Shown here: piece by piece, positions 21,457-33,803 of the stretch
Numbering within the stretch: position 1 is the first letter of the stretch
How the letters are laid out: each line of letters begins with the position of its first letter
Origin: Cyanobium sp. NS01
Lineage (GTDB): Bacteria; Cyanobacteriota; Cyanobacteriia; PCC-6307; Cyanobiaceae
Reading direction: 5' to 3'
NCBI RefSeq assembly: GCF_014280235.1
Contig: NZ_CP047940.1
Coordinates: forward strand, 806,001 to 870,000
DNA length: 64,000 bases
The notes under the pieces: model-generated
The model's input: only the letters and a program-made list of their open reading frames with translations
Databases searched by the model: none
Told to the model about the DNA's origin: nothing
Position numbers and translations under genes: made by a program

Positions 21457-21963
21457 ATGACTTTTAGAGTTCGCAACGTGCCCTCATGGGTCAATCGCAA
21501 AGTCAATCGAAAGGGCGTGCTCCGTTTCTCCGGCAATTCCACCTGGAAGGGGCAGCCTGTTGTCGCGCGAATCAAGGTGAGTCTGTCTGGCAAGGACGAC
21601 GTCACAGGCGTTCGTTTCGACCGGATGATGCAGGCCAGCTACGACGTCAGAGGTACACGTGGGCGAAATCGGTTTGTCTGGGGACCTCAGGCTGGTGCGA
21701 TCACCAAGAGGGTCAATACTGTTGTTGACTTCCGTAATGATGAAGCGCGCGATGTTCTCGTGTTCAGAAATACAACTCCCAAAAACCCAGTGGTTCATAT
21801 GCAGCGTTTTAGGGTCAGAAATTTTGGCTCTAATGACATCATCAGACTGAAAAATCTTGGTATCACAGTCCGCCAGAGAGACCTGCGGCGCATGGGTGAT
21901 GGCCGCTTCATGATTCCTGGTGTTGATCCATCGAAAATGGTGGTCATGAACATCCTCAACTGA
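21457..21963 (+). CDS. Unrecognised 168-residue basic protein
   Basis: 168 residues, strongly basic, without signal peptide or membrane segment. I recognise no family. Regular short hydrophobic strands (RFSGNSTWKGQPVVARIKVS, VVHMQRFRVRNFGSNDIIR) suggest an all-beta protein. Its N-terminus is duplicated in the short ORF at 21229. The coding sequence is visibly less GC-rich and less biased than its neighbours, which suggests recent acquisition or relaxed selection. A hairpin terminator candidate follows at 21967. Confidence 0.65.
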   Translation: MTFRVRNVPSWVNRKVNRKGVLRFSGNSTWKGQPVVARIKVSLSGKDDVTGVRFDRMMQASYDVRGTRGRNRFVWGPQAGAITKRVNTVVDFRNDEARDVLVFRNTTPKNPVVHMQRFRVRNFGSNDIIRLKNLGITVRQRDLRRMGDGRFMIPGVDPSKMVVMNILN

Positions 21964-21966
21964 TGG

Positions 21967-21987
21967 ATCAGGGGCATTCCCTGATTT
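21967..21987 (+). terminator. Candidate intrinsic terminator after the 168-aa gene
   Basis: ATCAGGG (21967-21973) and CCCTGAT (21979-21985) form a perfect 7-bp stem with a five-base loop, followed by a short T run. It starts three bases after the stop codon. The weak T tract lowers confidence. Confidence 0.55.
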
Positions 21988-22084
21988 GCCAGGGCCTGAT
22001 GTGCCAGGGAACATTCCGTGAGCCTGAGCTTTGGGGCTTCGACGATCGATAAACTAGGGATTCATCCAGTTTCCTTGCTGTTCC

Positions 22085-25913
<3,829 letters not shown>

Positions 25914-25930
<17 letters not shown>

Positions 25931-27800
25931 TCGCGGCCGCGAGGGCTGGCTGAGCGGCTTGCTGGGAGCGGCGCTGCTGGCCGTGGCGCCCGTGGCAGCA
26001 GCGCTGCTGGCGGCTGTTCCCCTTGCGGCTGGAGCCCAGGGTGGCGCCTCGGTGGCACCGTCCAATGTGCTGCAGGAGCGGGGCCAGCGCTTCCAGCCGG
26101 TGTGGTCAGCCCGGGGCATGGTGGCCGCCCAGGAGCCCATCGCCGGGGCTGTTGGCGTGCGGGTGCTGCGCCAGGGGGGCAATGCCGTGGATGCGGCCGT
26201 GGCCGTGGCCTTCGCTCTGGCGGTGACCGAACCCCAGGCGGGCAACCTTGGCGGCGGCGGTTTTCTGGTGCTGTGGCTGCCGGGTCCATCGCCGGCTGAG
26301 GGCCGCGGCTGCCTGGATGGCCGCAGCGCCCCTGGGTCCACCCCTGGGCCTGGCGGCGAGCCGGGAGTGGAGCTGCGCATCGGCGGCGGCACGGCCGTGG
26401 CCGTGAACTTCCGGGAAAAGGCCCCCCAGGCCGCCGGCCCCGACCTGTTTCTGCGCCCCGACGGCAGCGTGGACCGCCAGCGCGCCACGGCCAGCCTGCT
26501 CAGCACCGGCGTGCCGGGGTCGGTGGCGGGCCTGGCGCTGGCCCAACGCTGCTACGGCCGCCTGCCCCTGGAGCAGGTGATGGCCCCCGCCATCGCCCTG
26601 GCCGAGGGGGGCTTCGTGGTGAGTCGTGCCCTGGCTGAGGACCTGAGCCGCAGTGCCGCCCGGCTGCAGGCCGATCCCACCGCCAGTCGCCTCTTTCTGC
26701 CGGCGGCCCGCGCCGGCGCCCGGCTGCGCCAGCCCGAGCTGGCCACCAGCCTGCGGCGCATCGCCGCCGAGGGGGAGCTGGGCTTCTACGCCGGCCCCAC
26801 TGCTGAAGCCCTCACCGCCTTGATGCGCCAGGGCGGCGGCCTGATCACGGCGGCCGATCTGGCCGCCTACCGGGCCGTGCTGGTGCGCCCTCTGGTGGGC
26901 CGCTACCGCGGTCACACCGTGCTGGTGCCGCCGCCCCCCAGCAGCGCCGTGACGATCCTGCAGTTGCTGGCGATCCTGGAGCCCATGGACCTGGCCGGCC
27001 TGGGTCATCACAGTGCCGCCAGCCTGCACCGGATGGCTGAGGCGATGCACCTGGCCTACCGCGACCGCAACGCCCTGCTGGGCGATCCCGACCAGGTGGC
27101 CATGCCACTGGAGCGGCTGCTGGATCCGGCCTATGTGGAGGCCCAGCGCCAGGCCCTGGATCTGGAGCGCCATCGCCCGGCGGCGGCGGTGCAGCAGGGC
27201 CCGCCTCCCCTGCCGGAGAGCGAGGACACCCTGCACTTTTCCGTGGCCGATCGCCAGGGAGGCCTGGTGGCCCTCACCACCACCTTGAACTTCCCCTTCG
27301 GCAACGGCATCGCCGTGCCAGGCGCCGGCTTCCTGCTCAACAACGAGATGGACGACTTCACGGCGCGGATCGGCAGCCCCAATGCCTTCGGCCTGGTGCA
27401 GGGCGCCGCCAACACGATCGCCCCCGGCCGCCGGCCCCTCAGCTCGATGAGCCCCACCCTGGTGTTCCGGCCCGATGGCAGTCCCTGGCTGGCCACAGGC
27501 AGCCCCGGCGGCAGCCGCATCCTCACCACCGTGCTGCAGGTGCTGCTCAACCGCATCGACCACGGCCTCAACCTGGCCGGGGCCGTTGCCGCCCCCCGCA
27601 TCCATGCCCAGCTGCTGCCCGATCGCCTCTCCCACGAGGAGGGCTTCAGCCCCGACACCCTGAGGCTGCTGGCGGCCCGCGGCCACAGCCTGCGGCGCAG
27701 CCGCGCCATGGGTTCCGCCAACAGTGTGGAAATCACGGCGGAGGGCAGCCTCGGCGCGGTGGATCCGCGCCGCTCCGAGGCCAAGGCCCTGCCGGAGTGA
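25914..27800 (+). CDS. ggt: Gamma-glutamyltransferase, exported
   Basis: 628 residues. Ntn-hydrolase that cleaves gamma-glutamyl bonds such as those of glutathione and matures by autocleavage. An N-terminal hydrophobic segment (LLGAALLAVAPVAAALLAAV) indicates export to the periplasm. Family motifs are GMVAAQEPIAGAVGVRVLRQ, GNAVDAAVAVAFALAVTEP, the cleavage site DTLHFSV (Thr nucleophile near residue 438) and LATGSPGGSRI. The ATG at 25914 follows a GGAGG-type ribosome binding site inside the 5-oxoprolinase gene. Together the two enzymes could recycle glutathione to amino acids, transferase outside and 5-oxoprolinase inside. Confidence 0.93.
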
Positions 27801-27915
27801 GGCCAGAGCCGAGTGCAGATGGGGGATTGCCCACACGGCTGTCGCAATCCATCACAACCGCAGCGACGCCGCCGATCGAGCCAGCAGGCTGGAACTGTTC
27901 GGTGGAGCCAGCCCC

Positions 27916-28413
27916 ATGTTTGAGCTGTTGCCCCCCCTCAACGACCACAACCTCCCCTGGATCGACACGATTCACCCGATCGTGGTGCACTTCGTGATCG
28001 CCATGGGCCTGGTGATGTTCGTGTTCGATCTGATCGGCGTGGTGGCCCGCAAGCCGGCCCTGTTTGAGGTCAGTTTCTGGAACCTGCTGTTCGCCACCGC
28101 GGCGATCTTCGTGGCGATCATCTTCGGCCAGGTGGAGGCCGGGCTGGCCAACCCCTACGGCCAGTCCCGCGACATCCTCAGCCTGCACAGCACCATCGGC
28201 TGGTCGTTGGCGGCCGTGCTGTCGCTGCTCTCCGGCTGGCGTTACGTGATCCGGGGCCGGGACCCCGAGCGCCTGCCCCTGGCCTTCCTGGCCGCCGGCG
28301 CCCTGCTCAGCGCCTTGATCGTGGTGCAGGTGGGGCTGGGCAACCAGCTCGTGTGGATCTACGGCCTGCACACGGTGCCCGTGGTGGAAGCGGTGCGTGG
28401 AGGCCTGGTCTGA
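27916..28413 (+). CDS. DUF2231 membrane protein
   Basis: 165 residues with four membrane helices. The conserved IHPIVVHFVIAMGLVMFVFD at the start and LHSTIGWSLAAVLSLLSGW are typical of DUF2231. The histidines in IHPIVVHF and LHST could bind heme or metal, which is inference. It overlaps the next DUF2231 gene by one base (TGATG) and heads the oxidase operon. Confidence 0.85.
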   Translation: MFELLPPLNDHNLPWIDTIHPIVVHFVIAMGLVMFVFDLIGVVARKPALFEVSFWNLLFATAAIFVAIIFGQVEAGLANPYGQSRDILSLHSTIGWSLAAVLSLLSGWRYVIRGRDPERLPLAFLAAGALLSALIVVQVGLGNQLVWIYGLHTVPVVEAVRGGLV

Positions 28414-28988
28414 TGGCCCTCGGCCCCAACGATCTTCCCTACGCCCTGCCGATCCACCCCAACCTGGTGCACTTCACGATCGGCCTGTTCGTGATTGCGA
28501 TCGTCTTCGACGTCGCCGGCGCCCTGTTTCCCCTGGAGAAGCGGCTGTTCCGCTTTCTGGCCCTGCCGGTGACCCGCTCCGGCTTTCACGCCGTGGGCTG
28601 GTACAACCTGCTCGCCTGCGCTCTGGTGAGTTTCTTCACGGTGGCTGCGGGCCTCTACGAGATGCTGCTGGCCCAGCCGATCGAGGGGGTCACCAGCAGC
28701 CTGGGCCTGGGGGCCTCCGCCACCCTGCTCTGGCATGGCGTGGGCGGGGTGCTGATCCTGCTGCTGATCGTGGCGATGACGCTCTGGCGCGGCTTCCAGC
28801 GCTTCCGCTGGCGGCGCGACCTGGGCCGCCAGGTGCAGTGGAGCTACCTGCTCTCCGGCCTGGTGCTGTTCGGGGTGATCGGTCTGCACGGCACCCTCGG
28901 CGCCGAGCTGGCGGCTGAGTTCGGCGTGCACGTCACCGCCGACCAGCTGCTGGCCAGGGGCTTCGATCTGCGCGAGGCCCTGCCATGA
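28413..28988 (+). CDS. Second DUF2231 membrane protein
   Basis: 191 residues, four or five membrane helices. LPIHPNLVHFTIGLFVIAIV repeats the IHPxxVHF signature of the gene before it, so the two are diverged paralogues. WHGVGGVLILLLIV and GLHGTL carry further histidines within helices. It overlaps the oxidase subunit II gene by four bases (ATGA). In cyanobacteria such DUF2231 proteins accompany the alternative oxidase genes, so a role in its assembly or heme handling is likely but unproven. Confidence 0.85.
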   Translation: MALGPNDLPYALPIHPNLVHFTIGLFVIAIVFDVAGALFPLEKRLFRFLALPVTRSGFHAVGWYNLLACALVSFFTVAAGLYEMLLAQPIEGVTSSLGLGASATLLWHGVGGVLILLLIVAMTLWRGFQRFRWRRDLGRQVQWSYLLSGLVLFGVIGLHGTLGAELAAEFGVHVTADQLLARGFDLREALP

Positions 28989-29941
28989 CCAGCAGCAGCC
29001 GTCTGATGCCTCTCGGCCTGGGCCTCGGCGCCGCCGTGCTCCTGGACGGCTGGCTCAGCCTGGGCATGGCCCGGCTCTCGCACCGCTGGCTGCCGGTGCA
29101 AGCCTCGGCCGCGGCCCCCCATGTGGACAACCTCTTCGCCCTGGAGACGGGCATCGGCAGTTTCATCTTCTTCGGCTGCCTCGGCGTGATCGGCTGGACG
29201 CTGCTGTTCAACCGGGCGCCGAAGTACGACATGGAGGACGGCGCACCGATCGAAGGCAACCTCAAGCTGGAGCTGGTGTGGACCGTGATCCCCCTGCTGG
29301 TGGTGATGGCGATCAGCTGGCACGCGATCGGCGTCAACCGCACCCTGGCCACCCTGGGTGGCAAGCTCCGCCTTCCCACCGCCGCTGCACCGGTGCTGGA
29401 GGCCGGCCCCCGCACGGCCCAGGCCGCTGGCCTGGCCGCCAGCGATCCGGCCGCGGCCCCCGAGCCGATCACCGTGCTGGCGCGCCAGTGGTCGTGGGAG
29501 TTCATCTACCCCAACGGCGTGCGCAGCACCGAGCTGCATCTGCCGGTGGATGAACGGGCCCACTTCCGGCTGCAGTCGCTGGATGTGATCCATGGGTTCT
29601 ACGTGCCGGCGTTTCGCCTCAAGCAGGACCTCATCCCCGGCAGCGTGATCGACTACAGCCTCATCCCCACCCGCCCCGGCCGCTACCGGCTGCGCGATTC
29701 GATGTTCAGCGGTGCCTATTTCGCTGCCAACCAGACCGACGTGGTGGTGGAAACGCCGCAGCGCTTCCAGGCCTGGCTGGAGGCAGCCAGCCGCGAGCCA
29801 CTGCGACCCGGTGCCAACCCTGCCGTGGAGCTCTACAAGCAGCGTCAGGCCCGCGGCGACCGCGGCTGGGCCACGGTGCCACCGGCTCCAGCGCCGCAGG
29901 TGAACGTGAGCGCCGACCCCTCCGCCCCCCACGACGCCTGA
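28985..29941 (+). CDS. ctaCII: Heme-copper oxidase subunit II lacking CuA (ARTO type)
   Basis: 318 residues with two N-terminal membrane helices (IGSFIFFGCLGVIGWTLLF and LVWTVIPLLVVMAI) and a cupredoxin domain (ARQWSWEFIYPNGV, SLDVIHGFYVPAFRLKQD). The CuA loop that normally reads C-x-E-x-C-G-x-x-H-x-x-M is SMFSGAYFAANQTDVV here, with no cysteine. This is the known state of the cyanobacterial alternate respiratory terminal oxidase, thought to oxidise quinol and not cytochrome c. The ~45-residue tail is Pro/Ala-rich. It is translationally coupled to the preceding DUF2231 gene; subunit I starts one base after its stop. Confidence 0.9.
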   Translation: MTSSSRLMPLGLGLGAAVLLDGWLSLGMARLSHRWLPVQASAAAPHVDNLFALETGIGSFIFFGCLGVIGWTLLFNRAPKYDMEDGAPIEGNLKLELVWTVIPLLVVMAISWHAIGVNRTLATLGGKLRLPTAAAPVLEAGPRTAQAAGLAASDPAAAPEPITVLARQWSWEFIYPNGVRSTELHLPVDERAHFRLQSLDVIHGFYVPAFRLKQDLIPGSVIDYSLIPTRPGRYRLRDSMFSGAYFAANQTDVVVETPQRFQAWLEAASREPLRPGANPAVELYKQRQARGDRGWATVPPAPAPQVNVSADPSAPHDA

Positions 29942-29942
29942 G

Positions 29943-31649
29943 ATGACCTCCACCTCCCCCTTTGATCCCCGGGTGCTGAAGGCCTCCCACCCGGTTCCCG
30001 GCGCTCCGGACAACTGGCGGCGCTTCTTCAGCTTCAACACCGATGCCAAGGTGATCGGCATTCAGTACATCGCCGTGGCCCTGCTCTTCCTGCTGGTGGG
30101 CGGTGTGCTGGCCATGATCATGCGCGGTGAGCTGATCACTCCGCCGGCCGATCTGGTGGATCCCACCGTGTACAACGGCCTCTACACCATGCATGGAACA
30201 GTGATGCTGTTCCTGTTTCTGTTCCCGATCCTCAATGGTTTCAACAACCTGTTGATTCCGGTGATGATCGGGGCGCCGGACATGGCCTTTCCCCGGCTCA
30301 ATGCCCTGGCCTTCTGGATGTTCCCGGTGTTCGGGGTGATCCTGATGGCCAGCTTCCTGGTGCCCGGTGGTCCGTCCAGTTCGGGCTGGTGGGCCTACCC
30401 GCCCCTGAGTCTGCAGAACCCCCTGGGGCTGCTCCTCAACGGCCAGTTTCTGTGGATTCTGGCGGTGGCCCTCTCCGGCATCTCCTCGATCCTGGGGGCG
30501 GTGAACTTCGTGACCACCATCATCCGCATGCGGGCGCCTGGGATGGGCTGGTTTCGGATGCCGATCTTCTGCTGGACTGCCGCCGCCGCCCAGATCATCC
30601 AGCTGATCGGCCTGCCGGTGCTCACCGGCGGCGCCGTGATGCTGCTGTTCGACCTCAGCTTCGGCACCAGCTTCTACCGCCCTGAAGGCGGTGGCGACCC
30701 GATGCTCTATCAGCACTTCTTCTGGTTCTATTCCCACCCGGCCGTCTATGTGATGGCCCTGCCGGTGTTCGGCATCTTTTCGGAGATCCTGCCGGTGTAC
30801 GCCCGCAAGCCCCTGTTCGGCTATTCGGTGGTGGCCGTGGCCTCGTTCGCGATCACTGGCCTCAGCCTGATCGTGTGGGTACACCACATGTTCTACAGCG
30901 GTACGCCGCAGTGGATGCGCAATGTGTTCATGGTCACCACCATGCTGATCGCAGTGCCCACCGGCATCAAGGTGTTTGCCTGGATCGGCACCCTCTGGCG
31001 CGGCCGCATCCGGCTCAGCACGCCGATGCTGTTCTGCCTGGGCGGCATCGTGAACTTCATCTTCGCCGGTATCACCGGCGTGATGCTGGCCACCGTGCCG
31101 GTGGACATCCACGTGGGCAACACCTATTTCGTGGTGGGCCATTTTCACTACGTGATCTTCTCCACCCTCACCTTCGGCGTGTTTGCCGCCATCTACCACT
31201 GGTTCCCCAAATTCACGGGCCGGATGATGGTGGAGAGCCTCGGCAAGCTGCACTTCGTGCTCACCTTCGTGGGCAGCACCCTCAACTTCCTGCCGATGCA
31301 CTGGGCCGGCCTGATGGGCATGCCACGCCGGGTGGCCTCCTACGACCCCGAATTCGCCCTGGCCAATGTGCTGGCCAGCCTCGGCGCCTTCCTGCTGGGG
31401 GTGGCCACGATCCCCTTCCTGCTCAACGTGGTGAGCTCCTGGGCCCGGGGCGCCAAGGCGCCGCCCAACCCCTGGCAGGCGATCGGTCTGGAGTGGCTGC
31501 TGCCCTCACCACCGCCCGTGGAGAACTTCGAAGACCACGTGCCCACCGTGATCAGCGGTCCCTACGGCTACGGCCTGAACCGACCGCTCGTGGAAGACCA
31601 GCAGCGCTACGTGGACTGGGCCGAGGCCGCCGGCCGGATCGAGCCATGA
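29943..31649 (+). CDS. ctaDII: Heme-copper oxidase subunit I, A2-type
   Basis: 568 residues, about 12 membrane helices. Redox ligands are intact: His84 in YTMHGT (low-spin heme), His265, His314 and His315 in SHP and VWVHHMF (CuB), His400 and His402 in VGHFHY (hemes). The D-channel glutamate of HPEVY is alanine (HPAVY), but FYSHP at 262-266 supplies the Tyr-Ser pair typical of A2 oxidases. The K-channel segment VPTGIKVF is present. Its stop overlaps the subunit III start (ATGA). Confidence 0.95.
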   Translation: MTSTSPFDPRVLKASHPVPGAPDNWRRFFSFNTDAKVIGIQYIAVALLFLLVGGVLAMIMRGELITPPADLVDPTVYNGLYTMHGTVMLFLFLFPILNGFNNLLIPVMIGAPDMAFPRLNALAFWMFPVFGVILMASFLVPGGPSSSGWWAYPPLSLQNPLGLLLNGQFLWILAVALSGISSILGAVNFVTTIIRMRAPGMGWFRMPIFCWTAAAAQIIQLIGLPVLTGGAVMLLFDLSFGTSFYRPEGGGDPMLYQHFFWFYSHPAVYVMALPVFGIFSEILPVYARKPLFGYSVVAVASFAITGLSLIVWVHHMFYSGTPQWMRNVFMVTTMLIAVPTGIKVFAWIGTLWRGRIRLSTPMLFCLGGIVNFIFAGITGVMLATVPVDIHVGNTYFVVGHFHYVIFSTLTFGVFAAIYHWFPKFTGRMMVESLGKLHFVLTFVGSTLNFLPMHWAGLMGMPRRVASYDPEFALANVLASLGAFLLGVATIPFLLNVVSSWARGAKAPPNPWQAIGLEWLLPSPPPVENFEDHVPTVISGPYGYGLNRPLVEDQQRYVDWAEAAGRIEP

Positions 31650-32245
31650 CGGACTTCTCCTCCCAGACCACGGCCGCCGCCGCCAGCCATGGCCACGGCC
31701 ACGCCAACCACACGCTCACGGGCTTCGTGATCTTCCTGCTCTCGGAGAGCGTGATCTTCCTGGCCTTCTTTGCCGGCTATGCGGTGCTCAAGGCCTCCTC
31801 GCCGCTGTGGCTGCCGCCGGGGGTGACGGGCCTGGAGGTGCGTGAACCGCTGGCCTACACCGCGGTGCTGGTGAGCAGCAGCGGTGTGGCCTGGCTGGCC
31901 GAACGCGCCCTGCACCGCCGCCGTCTCTGGAGCTTCCGCGCCTGGTGGCTGCTCACCATGCTGATGGGCAGCGTGTTCATCTATGGCCAGGTGATGGAGT
32001 GGCTGCGGCTGCCCTTCGGCCTCGGTGATGGGGTGTTCGGGGCGGGGTTCTATCTGCTCACGGGCTTCCATGGCCTGCATGTGATCAGCGGCATCCTGTT
32101 GATGGGCCTGATGCTGGCCCGCTCCTTTCGGCCCGGCAATTACGACGACGGCGAGGTGGGCGTGGTGGCCGTGTCGCTGTTCTGGCACTTCGTGGATGTG
32201 ATCTGGATCGTGCTGTTCCTGCTCCTCTACGTGTGGCAGGTCTGA
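31646..32245 (+). CDS. ctaEII: Heme-copper oxidase subunit III
   Basis: 199 residues, five membrane helices, as in the short form of subunit III. Conserved stretches are FVIFLLSESVIFLAFFAGY, GAGFYLLTGFHGLHVISG and SLFWHFVDVIWIVLFLLLY. The His-rich N-terminus HGHGHANH precedes helix 1. It is the last clear oxidase gene; the GMC oxidoreductase follows within 28 bases. Confidence 0.93.
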   Translation: MTDFSSQTTAAAASHGHGHANHTLTGFVIFLLSESVIFLAFFAGYAVLKASSPLWLPPGVTGLEVREPLAYTAVLVSSSGVAWLAERALHRRRLWSFRAWWLLTMLMGSVFIYGQVMEWLRLPFGLGDGVFGAGFYLLTGFHGLHVISGILLMGLMLARSFRPGNYDDGEVGVVAVSLFWHFVDVIWIVLFLLLYVWQV

Positions 32246-32273
32246 CGCGGTGGCTGAGTTGGGACCCGGAGCC

Positions 32274-33803
32274 ATGATCATTGACGACCGCGATTACGAC
32301 GTTCTGATCGTCGGCGCCGGCGCAGCCGGTGCCACCCTCGCCGCTGAGCTGGTGCGGGCCGGCTGCTCAGTGCTGTTGCTGGAGCGCGGCATCTCCCTGC
32401 CGCTCGCCGATCAGAACGTGGCTGATGTGGATCTGTTCCGCCGCCGCCGCTACCACCCCTCGGGCAGCTGGTTTGGCCCCGATGGGGATCCCTTTCTGCC
32501 GCAGATGCTCTATGCCCCCGGCGGCAACTCCAAGATCTGGGGCGGTGTGCTGGAGCGCATGCGCGAAGCGGAGTTCAGCGGCCTGGCCCTGCAGGAGGGC
32601 CGCAGCCCCGACTGGGGCCTCCGCTATGGCGATCTGGCCCCCTGGTACGACCGCGCTGAGCAGCTCTACCGGGTGCATGGCCGTGCCGGCATCGATCCCA
32701 CGGAGCCAACCCGCAGCACGGCCTACCCCCATCCGCCGCGGCGCTTCGAGCCGTTGATGGAGGCGATTGAGGCTGGCCTGCAGCGGCGGGGCCTCCATCC
32801 CTATCCCCTGCCCCTGAGCTGGTCGAGCGATCCGGATGACCCCACCGGCGATGCTGAGCTGTTCGGCGTGTGGCCCGCCTGTGAGGAAGGGCCGGGATCC
32901 TGTGTGCTGCGCACGGGCGCTGAGGTGCGGCGCCTGCACGTGAACCCCGCAGGCACTGAAGTGAAGGGGGTGGAGGCGGAGATCGGCTCCCAGCGCTGGC
33001 TGTTCCGGGCCCACCAGGTGGTGCTCTCTGCCGGCGCCGTGAACTCCGCCGCCATCCTGCTGCGCTCCGCCAGCGACGGCCATCCCGAGGGCCTGGCCAA
33101 CGGCTCCGGCCAGGTGGGCCGCAACCTGATGAAGCCCCAGCTCACCGCCATGCTGCAGCTGGCCAGCGAACCCAACTCGGGTCGCTATGCCCGCAGCCTC
33201 GGCATCAGCGACTACTACTGGGGCGACCGCAATGTGAGCTTCCCGCTCGGCTCGATCCAGAGCGGTGGGGGTGTGCTGCAGGATCCGCTGTTCGCCGAAT
33301 CGCCGCCCATCCTGTCGCTGATCACCCGGTTGCTGCCCGATCGCGCCGTGGAATGGCTGGCCGATCGCTCCGTGAGCTGGTGGGCGATGAGCGGCGTGCT
33401 GCCCGAGCCCGAGAACCGCGTCACCCTGCGCGGGGAGAGCATCCAGATCAACTACCTGCCCAACAACCGTGAGGCCCACGACCGGCTCGTCTACCGCTGG
33501 CTGGACACCATCCAGAAGCTGGAGGCCGACCCCCTCACCCAGGTGGTGCGCGCCGCCCCGATCTACCCCCGTGGCGAGGCGCCGCTGGCGGTGATGGGCT
33601 ATGCCAGCGGCACCTGCCGCATGGGCTCAGATCCGGCCCAGGCCGTGGTGGACCTGGAGGGTCGCTGCCATGGCCTGGCCAACCTGAGCGTGGCCGATGC
33701 CAGCGTGTTTCCCAGCTGTCCGGCGGTGGGGCCGGGCCTCACTGTGATCGCCCTGGCCCTGCGGCTGGGCGAACGCCTGCGCCGGGAACTCAGCCCAGGC
33801 TGA
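32274..33803 (+). CDS. GMC family FAD oxidoreductase
   Basis: About 509 residues. FAD motif VLIVGAGAAGATLAAELVRA near the N-terminus, substrate-side LYAPGGNSKIWGG and VVLSAGAVNSAAILLRS in the middle, C-terminal GTCRMGSDP and ADASVFPSCPAVGPGLTV. The usual His just before GTCRMG appears to be Tyr (GYASGTCRMG), and the Asn-Pro of the final motif is Gly-Pro, so the standard catalytic pair may be altered. The ATG at 32274 has a GGAG close upstream and is preferred over a GTG at 32250. It lies 28 bases after the oxidase genes and could feed electrons to them. Substrate unknown. Confidence 0.85.
   Translation: MIIDDRDYDVLIVGAGAAGATLAAELVRAGCSVLLLERGISLPLADQNVADVDLFRRRRYHPSGSWFGPDGDPFLPQMLYAPGGNSKIWGGVLERMREAEFSGLALQEGRSPDWGLRYGDLAPWYDRAEQLYRVHGRAGIDPTEPTRSTAYPHPPRRFEPLMEAIEAGLQRRGLHPYPLPLSWSSDPDDPTGDAELFGVWPACEEGPGSCVLRTGAEVRRLHVNPAGTEVKGVEAEIGSQRWLFRAHQVVLSAGAVNSAAILLRSASDGHPEGLANGSGQVGRNLMKPQLTAMLQLASEPNSGRYARSLGISDYYWGDRNVSFPLGSIQSGGGVLQDPLFAESPPILSLITRLLPDRAVEWLADRSVSWWAMSGVLPEPENRVTLRGESIQINYLPNNREAHDRLVYRWLDTIQKLEADPLTQVVRAAPIYPRGEAPLAVMGYASGTCRMGSDPAQAVVDLEGRCHGLANLSVADASVFPSCPAVGPGLTVIALALRLGERLRRELSPG

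Noticed and set aside
29706-31301. 531-aa minus-strand frame opposite the oxidase genes
   Set aside because: Shadow of subunits I and II, with His/Glu-rich composition typical of antisense frames in GC-rich DNA.
30875-31645. Long frame read upstream of the subunit III start
   Set aside because: It is a shadow of subunit I; the subunit III ATG at 31646 overlaps the subunit I stop and matches the family's N-terminus.
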